From: Seminavis robusta
Taxonomy: Eukaryota > Bacillariophyta > Bacillariophyceae > Naviculales > Naviculaceae
Length of the DNA: 64,000 nt
Direction: 5' to 3'
NCBI GenBank assembly: GCA_903772945.1
Contig: CAICTM010000413.1
Location: 1-64,000, forward strand
Positions 1 to 12,740 of the stretch are shown here, one piece after another. The translations under genes were made by a program, and so were the position numbers. Position 1 is the stretch's first letter; each line of letters starts with the position of its first letter. Below the pieces are notes generated by a model. The model was not told the DNA's origin. It saw only the letters and a program-made list of their open reading frames with translations, and did not search any database.

Positions 1-1480
<1,480 letters not shown>

Positions 1481-1491
1481 ATAGGTGTTGG

Positions 1492-1612
1492 ATTATGACC
1501 TAACGACAAAGTTGGCCGGGGGCACTTTCCGTGTTCCCCACCCATTGTATTCTAGAGTAGGCTTAAGAATTTCTGAGAAGACTAATTATAATTAGAAGCA
1601 TTAGGTCATGAT
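1492..1612. repeat. Small inverted repeat upstream of the transposase frame
   Basis: ATTATGACCTAA at 1492-1503 is matched by TTAGGTCATGAT at 1601-1612, an inverted pair with 11 of 12 positions matching and about 97 bases between. It sits just 5' of the transposase frame and could be a remnant of an element end, but I found no partner copy downstream of the transposase. Confidence 0.35.
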
Positions 1613-1713
1613 TTTCACGGTGCACTCAAAATCTGCGTATTTATTTAGAATTGACGACCACCCTTCTACTTGATTCGTGTGTTTGGTCATTCGAGGCTTC
1701 TTAGACGTGCACT

Positions 1714-3549
1714 GTGAATAAAGCTGGATTTAACAAAAGAGGAGACGGTCTCACCTTGAAGTTGAAGAAAGAAACAGCAGATGAGTTTGAACATCAGAAG
1801 GCAAACGTCATGGAACACAGGAGGCTGCAGTGGACCACTCACTACACACTGAACTACTGGTTCGACAGTTGGAAGGATACTTTGATCGAGTTGGGCTTTG
1901 CAAGAGAGAAGACCGCCGCTGATTCATATGTCGATGACAGTGGAAATGCAGTCGGTGAACTCGTGTTCTTCGAGGGGCAAGAAGATCGGATTATCAACTT
2001 TGATGAAACCGACGGATCACTCGATGACACAACAGGATGCAGAGGTGGAAGGCCCTCACTTATCTTCATGTGCCCCGACATTGCTGGAGGTGGAACAGCA
2101 GTGAATAGAAGTGGCTATTCATGCACAGTCATTTGTGGGAGCACAGCTGCCGGTGATCCAATACCACCGCATTTTCAGTTGAAGACATTGGCAACTGCTT
2201 CTGAAAGAGAGCGAATTGGTATTGATTGGTTCGAGTATACCAAAGATACTATCGTTGGCAAATGGGGCTTCGATGAAAGGAGGACAATGCCCTGCACTTT
2301 TGGAATGAATGAAAGAGCAGGTATGAATGCAGTTGAGCTTGACAAATACATGAAGAACTCAATCCTTCCTCTCTATCCAGATGTTGAGGACAAACCTTTG
2401 AAGCGAGTGCTGCTGAAGGCTGACAGTGGACCTGGCCGAATGAACCTCAAGATGCAAGCTGATCTCCGACTGCAAGGAGTGTATATCACACCCGGTGTTC
2501 CCAATTCCACAAGCATCACTGAAGAGACCGACCAGATTTATGGCATCTACAAGAGTTCTTTTCGCGAAAACCTCAGATCATTGTCACAGATCAGGTTCGA
2601 CAAAGGCCTCACACTGCAGGTCGCTGACTTGCCGCTTCTTGTTTTTGGTGGGAAGTGTCCGTCAACAGGTGTCCGGCTAAGGGATTCCTTCTCAGCAGCC
2701 TTCAGCGTCATAAGAAACCGGTCTGTCTGGAAGAAATGTGGCGCTGTTCCCCTTACAAGAGAACCCTTGTTTTTGGCGAGTCTTCGACATGAAGTTCCTG
2801 ATGGCGGAGCTGCATCAGTAGGCGCGGCTGGTGGGGAAGAAGAAGATCCAGAAGTCGCGAAGCTCAAGAAAATAGAAGAGTTGAACCATTTTTTCTGTGA
2901 TTTCCTTTCCTCGAATGGGATGCTGGGAGACAAGTTGAAGAGAAAGGCTCCAGTTCGATCCACGTTCGTGAAGGTGACACAGGCCCATTCCAAAGAGCGA
3001 ATCAAGGCCATCAAGTATGCCAAAACTGCTGGCCAAATGTTTTATGCCACAGGTGGTCGGCACATGAACACAGATGAATTCTTCAAAGCCAGAGAACTCG
3101 CCAACAGAGAGGAGAAGATCAAAGCCCTCGAGGATGATAAGAAGGCGCGGGTTGTTGCGTATGACACAGAGGTTGCTGCGAAGGCATTGATTCAGCAGAA
3201 GGGAGAGCTCCAAGCCGATGGAAAAGGATTTGTTGTCGCAGACCTCAAAATCCTGGCCAAATGGAAGAAAATATCTCCCCTCCCATCCAAGAAAGCAGAC
3301 CTGATAGTGGCCATTCGCATGACCGATGTACCACTCCCTGCCAACCCGTGGACGGATGCTGAAGAGAAGGAGCTTGCCGATATGAAGTCTGTGGACTTGC
3401 AAGTGAAAGACACGGCGATTGGCGTGGCAGCGTGTCAAATGGCAAGGGCGGTGACCAACAACATGTCCAATTTGGACCCCCAAACAAGGGCAAAGCTCAA
3501 AGCCGCTCTTCAGGCATCGGAGTATGGTGAACCTACTACTACAGAGTAG
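1714..3549 (+). CDS. Pogo-like (Tc1/mariner superfamily) DDE transposase, 5' end uncertain
   Basis: Open frame of 611 codons whose core looks like the DDE_1 transposase domain of pogo/jerky elements, which cuts and rejoins DNA at element ends. Counting from the first codon, the likely catalytic residues are D97 (in INFDETDG), D237 (in LKADSGPGR) and D273 (in EETDQIYG), a DD35D spacing typical of pogo. The frame opens with GTG; an in-frame stop lies just upstream (1702) and the first ATG is at 1810. The CENP-B/HTH DNA-binding region that normally precedes the catalytic core is not visible, so the copy is probably 5'-truncated or has an unseen upstream exon. The C-terminal third is lysine- and glutamate-rich. 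No clear terminal inverted repeats or target duplication were found. The absence of stops over 1.8 kb suggests fairly recent activity or domestication. Confidence 0.75.
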   Translation: MNKAGFNKRGDGLTLKLKKETADEFEHQKANVMEHRRLQWTTHYTLNYWFDSWKDTLIELGFAREKTAADSYVDDSGNAVGELVFFEGQEDRIINFDETDGSLDDTTGCRGGRPSLIFMCPDIAGGGTAVNRSGYSCTVICGSTAAGDPIPPHFQLKTLATASERERIGIDWFEYTKDTIVGKWGFDERRTMPCTFGMNERAGMNAVELDKYMKNSILPLYPDVEDKPLKRVLLKADSGPGRMNLKMQADLRLQGVYITPGVPNSTSITEETDQIYGIYKSSFRENLRSLSQIRFDKGLTLQVADLPLLVFGGKCPSTGVRLRDSFSAAFSVIRNRSVWKKCGAVPLTREPLFLASLRHEVPDGGAASVGAAGGEEEDPEVAKLKKIEELNHFFCDFLSSNGMLGDKLKRKAPVRSTFVKVTQAHSKERIKAIKYAKTAGQMFYATGGRHMNTDEFFKARELANREEKIKALEDDKKARVVAYDTEVAAKALIQQKGELQADGKGFVVADLKILAKWKKISPLPSKKADLIVAIRMTDVPLPANPWTDAEEKELADMKSVDLQVKDTAIGVAACQMARAVTNNMSNLDPQTRAKLKAALQASEYGEPTTTE

Positions 3550-4234
3550 CTTTGCATGGCTCTAGAGGCAGCTGAAGTTGTCCGAAACAGCGTCGTTTCA
3601 TCATGGTCGATGTTGTTGTTCTTTGTTGTTTTTCTTCGATTTGTGTCAGTCACTAGAAAAATGGATTGGTCTTGGCTTAGTCCCTAACAAATAAGACTGT
3701 ATCCGGTTAACCCAGTAAGCTTTCACTTAAGGATTTTACATACGATTTTACTAAGCTGGAAGTGAGTCTTCCCCGCCGTAGGATTTTGTACCAGGGCTAC
3801 GGGTAAACCCCATAACTGCTGCTAAACTAGTACTTGTACTAAAGTGAAAATAATGACCCAAACCCGGAAGTGGTGACGAGGCCCACGAAAACAAACTAAT
3901 AGTCTGATGATTCAATCCTGAGAGGAACTGTGCACCAACGAGCTAGCCATACGAACGTTTCTTCCTCTTCATGATTATGGCATTGCTCAGTAGACAGATC
4001 ACGTGTTGCTACTGACGGTGCCTATGTTTGGGGTAAAGCAATGAGCTACATTATACATTTACTTGCTTCGAAAACTCCTCATACATTGTCACATCGCTCG
4101 TTGTCTTCAGTTGAGTTGAGGAGCCTTGAGTGATACGTTTGGTTGAACCATCCATGGGATGCTATAACCAGGGAGGGGGCAACAAGACCCTAGTTTGCCT
4201 ACCGGTACTAATACTCGTTTGTTCCCCTCCCTCT
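3550..4234. other. Intergenic, no gene recognised
   Basis: About 680 bases between the pogo-like transposase and the 3' end of the next gene on the minus strand. No convincing coding frame, RNA gene or repeat was seen. The 3' end of the transposon is presumably here, but its border could not be defined. Confidence 0.6.
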
Positions 4235-5498
4235 CTACATCAAACTACACGTACTGTACTTGGACTCAGCACCGTCATCGGAGCCACCACAGTAGAGTTG
4301 CTTTGCCGGTTCGACCTTCTTCCATGCCCTGGTCTTTTCATCCCATTCCTCCTTGAGGTATTCGAAAATGATTTCTCGTTTGTCGGGCGCATCGTAAGGC
4401 GGCAAAAAGTTTGGTTCGAACTTGTGGGAGATGTTGTTCCTGTCGGTGAATAGATAGATTCCACTTCCAAAGTTGCATGCTCCAGGTTCTGGTGCCTGCA
4501 AGGGTTGGGGTCCTTGTTCATTCCACTTCTGAATGGCTCTGGAGCACATCTTGAAGTATTCAGCTCTGTGTTCGGGCGAGCGGAACTCTGCTTTACGCAC
4601 AATAGTTGAATGGAAGGCACCCGGCGTGAACCTGCTGGCAAAGGAGAACTGTTTGTAGAGCTGGTTTTGAATGAACCGCAAAGGCCAATTGGTTGGGAGC
4701 TTGGCTGTTTCCGGGTTGGCAAGGAAGGCGCTGACTTCTTTTTGGTCCATGTCGAATCGGATCTCGATTTCTGGTGGCAGGTCTGGATTGGCGACTACGG
4801 CTGATGGTAACACCATGATCTGAGGGATCATGATCTTTCCCGCTTTCAAGGCGTCCAGCATGCTATCTCGATCCAAGCCACCCCATTCGGTCGAGTAGGT
4901 TCCAATTCTCATAATCTCAACGTGAGCGCTGTCTGGAGCTGCGAGTTTGTAGGATTTGGGAGGACCTGGCTCTCCACCACCCACTAGCCAACCATCATCA
5001 TTGGTGGCGAAGATGTACTTGTACTATTTGACATGTAGATTGTGGTTTGATTCGATTGGTGCAATTTTGTCGGAGAAGGTGACATCAAATGAATTGAAAT
5101 AACATCAGAAAATCAAACCAAGCATGGTTGTCTCATTTGACAGTCCTTCTGCAACATCAACAATGCTGACAAATCGCTTACCTCGCGGTCAATGACTTCG
5201 TTGAGGTCAAATGCAGATTGGTTCGTCACCGATTCTGGATGGCCCAGCTCGGAGTAGCGCGTCAGGGACAGGCCCAAAAAGGCGAGGCCATCCACCTTGG
5301 ACTTGGAAGGATCGAGAACGGGAGGCTACGCCAAAACGAAAAAGGATAAGATGACAAAGCCTGGTAAAAAAAGCACTTCTCCCTTCACGCTTGCATGAGC
5401 ACCACTCACCATCGTCAACTAACTTTTCGAAAGAGAAGAGAAACCAAAAGAAAAATGAGGAACGTTGATTTCAAACCAAACTGTCTTACCTCCTCCAT
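4235..5498 (-). CDS. Uncharacterised conserved-looking protein, 4 exons (316 aa)
   Basis: Exons on the minus strand: 5498-5490, 5418-5410, 5325-5182 and 5023-4235, all with GT donors and AG acceptors and phase-0 joins. The first two exons are only 9 nt each (Met-Glu-Glu and Leu-Thr-Met). Alternatively translation starts at the ATG that ends the second exon, which would leave a one-codon coding exon. The protein is soluble, with no signal peptide or membrane segment. It holds a block with FHSTIVRKAEFRS near the middle; the single HxT resembles half of the 2H phosphoesterase signature, but no second HxT is present, so no activity is assigned. The C-terminus is an acidic/charged tail. It is divergent from the oxygenase at 5681 across about 180 bases, suggesting a shared promoter. 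Function unknown. Confidence 0.65.
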
Positions 5499-5680
5499 CT
5501 AAAAGTCCAGCGCGAGCCTAGAGTATCAATCCCCCGGGACATCGGCAGGCGCACATTGTTTAAGCCCGCAGTGATGCTAAATTGAATCTTCCATCTCAAG
5601 AGCTTGTCTTCCCTTCTCATTGCATTCCAGCATTCCAGCTATCGATAGATGCAGCATTGCTGCTGTCAGGTTCTGAACCA

Positions 5681-6760
5681 ATGGCGACATCGAAACCACA
5701 AGATGAAGGCTTTGCGATACCGCAGATAGACATGTCCAAAGATGAAGAATCTGTGGTGGCAGAGCTGTATGCAGCGCTGACAACCACCGGTTTTGCAACG
5801 CTGACAGGACACGGCATCAGCAAGGAACTCCGAGAGAAGGCGTTTGCTGCTTCCAAGGCATTTTTTTTGCTGCCGACCGAAGAGAAACTCAAGTGTGCCT
5901 ATCAAGGCCATCGGTCCAACAGAGGATACATTGGCATTGGAAAGGAAACTCATGAAACCTCTGCTTCTTCGGACTATAAGGAGACATTTGACATCAACGT
6001 GGACGAATCATCCGGATTTTCCCAACCGTGGCCAAGTTCTACCGGTAGTGGACCCCTGGAAACGTTTCAGCAAAATCTGATTGCATACTTTGATGCGATG
6101 GACAAACTTCATCTTACTGTTATGCGTCTCATTTCCATTGGATTGGGACTTCCACCGAATTATCTGTGTGACCGTTGCAATGAACGTCACGAAAACTTGA
6201 GGCTTCTTCATTACCCGCACATGCCAGTGAGCAATAGTCCGAGCAAGGAACCTCGATCTCGAGGAGCCATACATTCGGACTTTGGTACCATTACACTGCT
6301 TAATCAAGACGGCGTAGGAGGTCTTCGTGTGCAATGCCGTAATGATACTTGGGTATTTGTGGAACCAGTCGATGATGCTGTCGTTGTGAACGTGGTAAGA
6401 ACTGTCTCAGGCTCTGGATGATCAAACTCATGTCCAACGAGTACAGTATGGTTCTCTCATTGCATTCATATTTGAATTGGATCATCGCTTTGCCCGAAGG
6501 GAGATATGCTGCAACGATGGACAAATGGCATTCTGAAAGCGACCCTACATCAAGTGGTAGAGGTTCCCAGCAAGAACGGCGAGACATACATCCCAGAGCG
6601 CTATTCTATCGCATTCTTTTGCAATGCAAACAAAGATACATTGCTCGAATGCTTACCCCCATGCGTTTCAGAGGACAGACCAGCCCAATATGAACCGGTC
6701 AATGCACATGACTATCTGACTATGCGCTTATCGGCTACCATTGACGCCTCCTCGTCGTGA
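5681..6760 (+). CDS. 2-oxoglutarate/Fe(II)-dependent oxygenase, isopenicillin-N-synthase-like (324 aa)
   Basis: Two exons, 5681-6394 and 6500-6760, split by a 105-nt GT-AG intron between Asn-Val and Gly-Asp. The spliced product has the N-terminal DIOX_N region (IPQIDMSKDEES, GFATLTGHGI) followed by the double-stranded beta-helix. Iron ligands are H198 and D200 (AIHSDFG) and H255 (TLHQV); R272 and S274 (ERYSIAFF) form the RxS that binds 2-oxoglutarate. The join restores the family signature VNVGDMLQRWTNG. Length and motif order match the IPNS/gibberellin-oxidase-like class, which hydroxylates or desaturates small molecules in the cytosol; the substrate cannot be told. The start is the first ATG in the frame; the open frame upstream of it lacks an ATG. 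Confidence 0.9.
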
Positions 6761-6895
6761 ACCCACAGCTGCTATGGCGAGCTCCTGCGCTGGCTTTGGT
6801 TATGTCAACATCTCTAGTAGGGGTTGGTCAAGGTACACGTAGTAGTCGAGCATGATAAGCAAAAGACACCGTGGCAGCAATATAAACACTTTTTG

Positions 6896-7725
6896 TTAGT
6901 AGCCTCGTCTTGTATTGTATCTTCGATTCCGCCTAGAATCCCCAACGCTCATTGCCAAAGCCAGACATCCAGCGGCAAGCATGAAGGATCCGACTGCCAC
7001 GGTGCTCCAAAAGTACTTTCGTTCGATGTTGCTTATTGTTTTGGAGTCGTCGGGATCGTCTTTGGCTGAATCATCGCCATCCGGTTCTGTCTTTGGTGGC
7101 TCCGCCTTGGGTTGGTCCGGCGGAATAAAAAGTTCTTTCAGCTCGGCCTTGATCGTCACGGCTTTGGCCCCAACACTCTCCACTGGCTCGTCCTTCGGCT
7201 TCGGTACATCCACAGCATCCACTGGTGGTCGCAATGGGGTAAGGTCTCTCCAAGTTTTGTTGCTTGGATTAGCAGCTTGATCGGGGGCTTTCGACTCGAC
7301 CTCAGCCAGAGCGGGGGGCTTGCTTGGGACGTCTGGCTCAACAGTAATAACCTGGTCCTCCGTTTCGGGGCTTTCGGTGCCGCCCTCAACGACTGCATCA
7401 TGGAAGAAATTCTGAGGAGAAGCCAGTGAGAGGTTGCATCAACATTGAAAACTTCAGGGAATACGTCGAATCTTCCTCACCTCGAGCTCCTGGCAAGTCA
7501 GGCCTTCTCTCCCAATCATTTCAAGTGGGGCTGTGTCGAATCGTGAGGGGTCAGAGTCTCTGTCCTGTTCGTGCATGTGAACTGGGAATTGAATCGTCAG
7601 GAGGATATTAATAGTGTCATCAGGTAAACTGGTAACATAGGACTCGACTCATCAAACTTACGAGGCGTTGCGGTGGCTCCGGGGCTGGTGGGAGTTGGAG
7701 GAGGAAAATATGAGGTGGACAGCAT
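6896..7725 (-). CDS. Tail-anchored single-pass membrane protein, unknown (226 aa)
   Basis: Three minus-strand exons, 7725-7662, 7581-7481 and 7411-6896, with consistent GT-AG borders and phases. The protein begins MLSTSYFPPPTPTSPGATA, is Pro/Glu/Asp-rich and apparently disordered through its middle, and ends with one hydrophobic segment (FWSTVAVGSFMLAAGCLALA) followed by a short Arg-rich tail. This layout predicts a C-terminal anchor with the long acidic N-terminal region in the cytosol. Its start codon lies only about 47 bases downstream of the PPIP5K stop on the same strand, so its promoter must be very short or overlap the PPIP5K 3' end. No family recognised. Confidence 0.7.
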
Positions 7726-7772
7726 AGTAGAAAAACGGGGCAAAAGAAAGCTCAACATTCGGCTTCCTCGAC

Positions 7773-10700
7773 TCACGAGAAAAGAATCTCCACCCGGAAT
7801 CGTCTATGGTCGCTGAGCTCCCATCGATTGTCTTCAAATAGGCGCATGACGATCTGGGTGAGATAACAAAGCTCATTGGTTCCATTGAGGATGTTGATGC
7901 CTTGCTCAGACAACACCGCTGATCGGTCTTTGGCAAAGCGGAGAACGTTCAGCATTGTATGCAGATGCGATTCCGAGGTAAACTGATTGTGAAAGAAGAA
8001 TGAGTAATGGAGGGACGGGGTCAGGACACACGGTGGTCAGTCAGGTGTTTTACTCCGGCTTCATGCTTTCTTGAACGAAATCTCATACTTACATACAAAC
8101 GAGTTCGAACACGACGACCCATCGTATTGATTGGCAGGTCACTGGAGTAGTCCATGTTAATCATGTAGCGCATATCCACTTCATTGTCAGCACGAGCAAC
8201 AGTCAAATCATAGCTTCGTCGACCGGATCGAATCAAAGAGTGAGCACCAATACGCTTGGCAAAAAGCACAAAATGGCTTTTCCGTTTACTTACGTTATCT
8301 TCTCTAGCAGTGACTTGCAAATCTTGACCCCAACGCTTCGTTTTTCTTGAAATGTCGTTCCGTATTCCTGGGGGACTACACAGTCGGCCATGGGTTTGGC
8401 CAAGTTGTATAGTTTCTCCAGTGTTGACGACAAGCCCAAGTGTGGATTGTGCAGCACACTAGCGAAAGCCAATGTGAGTGAAGACTTTGAAAACCGACAG
8501 TTTCAAACCAAGCACAACCAATACTCACTCGAACCTCACATTGTCGTGCACGCTGCAGTAGGATGAGCACAGTCAATTGATCAGACTTGCTGCGGAATCA
8601 AGCAAGACCAGAAAGCCAGCCAAGGAAGAACTTACTCGGGCACACGAGACAAATCAAACATATCCGTGTCCGAATCATACAGGTTCTTGTACAGGAAGCG
8701 CCATCTTTCCGTCAACTCCTAAAAGGACATCAAAGCGAGAACGGCGCAAATGAGCATCGCCAGCCAACCAACCAAGCGTAAGACAAAACAAACAACATAT
8801 CACTCACGAGCAACGTCTCTCCTTTGTAGAGTTTCACACCGCTCAGAGCGACATCATTTTCATCGTCGCCCTTCAAGCCTTCCCCGCCTTCGATACGCTT
8901 TTCGTCACCACTTCCCATCATTCCGAGCATTTCTTCGAGTTGGTCAATGAGCTCGCCCATGGTACGGTGAATTTGCATCAGAGTCTTCCTGGGATTGCGA
9001 ATGGCTTTGAGGGCTCTGTGCAACGAGGTCAGTTCTTGCGGACCAACCAGTTGCTCTCGCTCTTCGGGGGTTGCTTTGTCCACGTCGATGTCCTTTTGTA
9101 GATTTGCTGTGATCTTTTCTTTGCATTCATCCAACTCCATTTTGACCTCTTTATTGCCAGACGGGTCAAGCATGTGCATGCTGCCCTTCTCCTTGTGAAC
9201 TAGGGACACCAAAATAGGCGGAAGGTCCCCTTCTAGCTCCAGCAAGCCTTTTGCGAAAGCAGCAGCTGTTTTCATGACACGTCCTTCGTCACTTGTTTTG
9301 ATCTTCAGGTCGTGTCTAAAAGTACTATGTAAACGAAGGATGCCTCCACCCTTTTGGTACAGTGCGGTTGAGAAACACGCATCAAGGAGGCGGTTTCAAA
9401 AGAAGCTTCAAGAACTTACGGAAACATCTGGGTATGCGTCGCGACGAACTCTGCGGCCTAACCTGAGCGCCTGGTTTTCTCCTGTTCAGAGAAGACAACG
9501 GTTTCTGGTCAGATAAAGGTATAGCATCGGCCTCGCAGGAAGCAAGCGACCAACTTGGGACAAACATGAAAGCTTACCAAGCCGCGTGAGATTGCCGCCA
9601 TACTTAAATACGAGCTGTACCGAAGTGCACCGCGTTTTCTTGTTTCCATCGTCGTCAACATACTCTTTAAACTTCTTTGGCTTCAGTTGAAGTTTCCTGT
9701 TAAGCGAAATTTTTTAGAAGGAATGCTGATTGATGATAGGCCGAAAACCACATTCCCATGCAGCTTCTTACCTGTTCATGCCTGCAATGCGCCAGCGCTC
9801 CAAGATGACGCGAATATGCCGGAGCTGATTTTGTAGAACCTTGTCTTTGTCGCCTGGCCTATCAGCAAGATCATCCATTGTCTTCCTGATTGTCTCCAGG
9901 AACTCAGTCATGGGGGCCTTTGCTTTCACTTTGAGTTCTTTGCGACAGTCGTTCGTGTGATCATGAAAGTACTTGAGGATGGACGGTTCCTTCGCAAAGA
10001 TCCAATTCCATGCACGTTAGAATACACGCAATGATTCTGCACGGGTTAGTTTCAGAGAAACTTACCTTCATGTTCACCTTGAGCTTTTGTTTAGGCGTTC
10101 TGTCCCCGTGCCGAACCACGGCAATGACACAGCGAAGCTCCTCGTCATGTGAATCTACCACACTGATGCTTCCCGATCGTGTCGCCCTATGCATCGGTTC
10201 CATGTCACCTGCCTGGGAGTTGACCTCCGAGTTGCACATGCTAGCCGGTTCCGACAAGAGATGGTTTGGAATATCGCGAACGGGCGGTGCACCCTCGTCG
10301 ATCAGTGTTGCTGCTGCAGCTGCCAAAGCCTCGGCCGAATCACCCCCCGACGACCTGGCAGGGGAATTGATTGGTTTTGGTTTCTGTTTGGTAGTTGGCT
10401 CACCAGTTGAGTTTTCGTCGCTGTCGGCTTCTTCGTCTGCTGGTTCTCCCTGGAGCATTCGTGTTGCGCGAGACAGAAACGTGTCTCTCTTTGAGTCTCT
10501 CTTTGACAAAGGCGCAGCATTGCCGGAAAGGTCAGCAGAGGTGTATTCAATACGGTTCACATTTGTGATCAAAGGATCCAGAGTGGAGAATACAATGGAC
10601 GAACCAGGCTTTACAGTTGCTAGTATATGTTCCATCATAATCTGAAGTAGCAAAAAGGATGAGAGGATTGACATGGAAAGAAATGCAGCAAATCCAACGC

Positions 10701-12242
10701 GGCGACGTTTCAGAGAGATGACATGTACCCACCTGCGAACAATCATCGTAATACTTTCTGTACAGTAAGTAGAAGCGGCATGAATGTGAGGAATGAAATG
10801 AGCAGACCAACAAACGCTCAAATCAGGACAACACAAGTAAGTTTAGCTGATACTTGCCTGCTGTTTTTTACAAAGCTGAATCCATTTACGTCGCACACAT
10901 AAGACACCACCTGATGACATGTTGCAGCAGCACAGATGCATAGCATAGTAAGCCTTCTTTTCATCATCATTCAACAATCGTCAAGTGTAGATTGCAGCCG
11001 CATGGACGATAGACTCGACTCGACTCGTGTCACTCAACTCACCTGATCATCCACTTGCACGCGTAGCAAGTCAAATCCACAAACAAACTGTTTGAAGACC
11101 AATACAATCCTTCTGGCGATTTCCTTTTCTCGCAGCGTCAATATAACTGGAAAGCGCACTTCCTTTCCATCCGAGTTTCGTTCCACCTTTCCATCGACGG
11201 TGGGGCTTTTGCGTGCCTCGGCATGTCCGTACTCGGGTCCGACCGTGTACATTTTCACATCCGTCCCCTGGGTTTCGACGAAAGCTTCATAAATGTAGGA
11301 TCCATCGCGCCGTACTTCATTAATGTCGGGGTAAAACTCGGAACTTCGATTGCCAATTTTCCGAAATAGTTTTTTGCATCCGCCTCCCGCTGAAGTTGGG
11401 TAGTAAATTGCAATATTGTGATCGTCAGCATCTACGGGTTTTTCAACGAATGGTTTGTGAATGGTAACGCCATTGACTTCAATGTGATCGTCATGCTCTA
11501 CGACTTCTTGATCTCTGTTTCCATTGCCATCCCCTGATCCCGTGGATACGTAGTCATCTCTGCTGAGGTATACATGCCTGGGAACATCAATGCCACTGCG
11601 TTCGAGTAGATCATATACTCGTCTTCGATCCTTGAGCGTTTGTTGCATTTCTAGGTCATTGATGGTGAATGGTTTTCGCAGTTTGACATACTGCATGGCT
11701 TTTTCGAGAGGATATCCTTTGGAAAAAAAGGCAATAAGGACATGACAGACGGGCCATTCTTCGATGGGTTTGTTGAGTATGACGTCATCTCCAAAGAATA
11801 CGACATGAAAGACTTCTTCATCTAGTCTGGACAAGATCTCTGCCATGGGCTTGGACCTGGCTTTCTTGTCCATGGCACAGATTCCCAATCGGATTCGGTC
11901 ATCGTCTTTTTTGTCATCGGACGAGCGCGACGCGGGGATAAAGGGAATTTGAGCAGCCGATTGTGTGTGTTTGTGTTTTTTCTTGGACTGTTTGGTTTTG
12001 ACAATGGCAGCCGTGGGAGTTGTGTTGCTGTTCGTAGTAGATTCGGAAGCTTGAGATTCGCCTACTATGGATGCCGATTTTGAGTTCGAGGATGACACTG
12101 CAGTCGTAGTCTTTTCGGTTGCATTCTTGCTACTGTTGGATTCCATCTTTGGCTTTTTGTCAGGGGGTTCAGAAGTAGAGGCAGATGCAGATGAAGAAGC
12201 CTCGGAAGAAGCAGGAACGACTGCTCCAGATTCCATCACCAT
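7773..12242 (-). CDS. PPIP5K: Diphosphoinositol-pentakisphosphate kinase (PPIP5K/VIP1 family), 13 exons
   Basis: Exons: 12242-11043, 10910-10858, 10757-10733, 10641-10066, 9989-9772, 9696-9578, 9481-9420, 9350-8808, 8718-8636, 8552-8529, 8458-8294, 8213-8093 and 7982-7773, about 1,132 aa. The enzyme makes inositol pyrophosphates (1-position phosphorylation of InsP6/5-InsP7), cytosolic signals of phosphate and energy state. After a Ser/Thr/Lys-rich leader comes the ATP-grasp kinase domain ([49 protein letters not shown]). A histidine acid phosphatase-like domain follows, with [32 protein letters not shown] and [12 protein letters not shown] roughly 110-aa low-complexity insert precedes the RHGDRTP motif. 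Intron 2 uses a GC donor (CAG|GCAAGT), and two exons are only 24-25 nt. It is divergent from the CDPK at 12741 across about 500 bases. Confidence 0.93.
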
Positions 12243-12740
12243 GGTTGCTCTTGGGCTACGAAATGTAGTTGTTTGTTGTTGGATGAAACTTCAAAGTTGT
12301 GCAGCAGCATTTGACGCCGTCGATTTTCCTCGCCCGGGTGGACAAAAAGAAGATACCAACCAAAGAAATTTAAGCACTATCTCTAAGAAACAACTAGCTA
12401 GTCATGAGTTGAAACATGGTTAAGACGTCAGCATCCAGCGGCAAATTCATCCGAAGCCAAAGCAAAACAAGCACACTTGACTTGACATCCTCCCATCTCC
12501 CATTGATCAAGCGAACGCAATCTATGATACCATAGCAATTGTCCGCTTGACTTGGACCATAGACGAGTAGCATCGAACCCTTGAGTCTAAGAAAGTGTAG
12601 AAGGGTTTGCCAATGGCTAAAGCAAGATAACATACGGTCAGATGCTTGAGGGAGACCAGAGTTAGTTTCTCATCACTCCTTTGAGCACAACAGGTATCAT
12701 ACCGAAGCCATTGCTACCGTCGATCCAAGCGAAGTGAAGA
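12243..12740. promoter_or_regulatory. Divergent intergenic region between PPIP5K and CDPK
   Basis: A 498-base gap separates the PPIP5K start (minus) from the CDPK start (plus), so both promoters and 5' UTRs must lie here. I see no recognisable TATA-type element or repeat. Confidence 0.5.

Noticed and set aside
4240-4722. Second open frame overlapping the unknown gene on the same strand
   Set aside because: It is a shadow frame; the longer frame joins upstream exons cleanly and has sensible protein composition.
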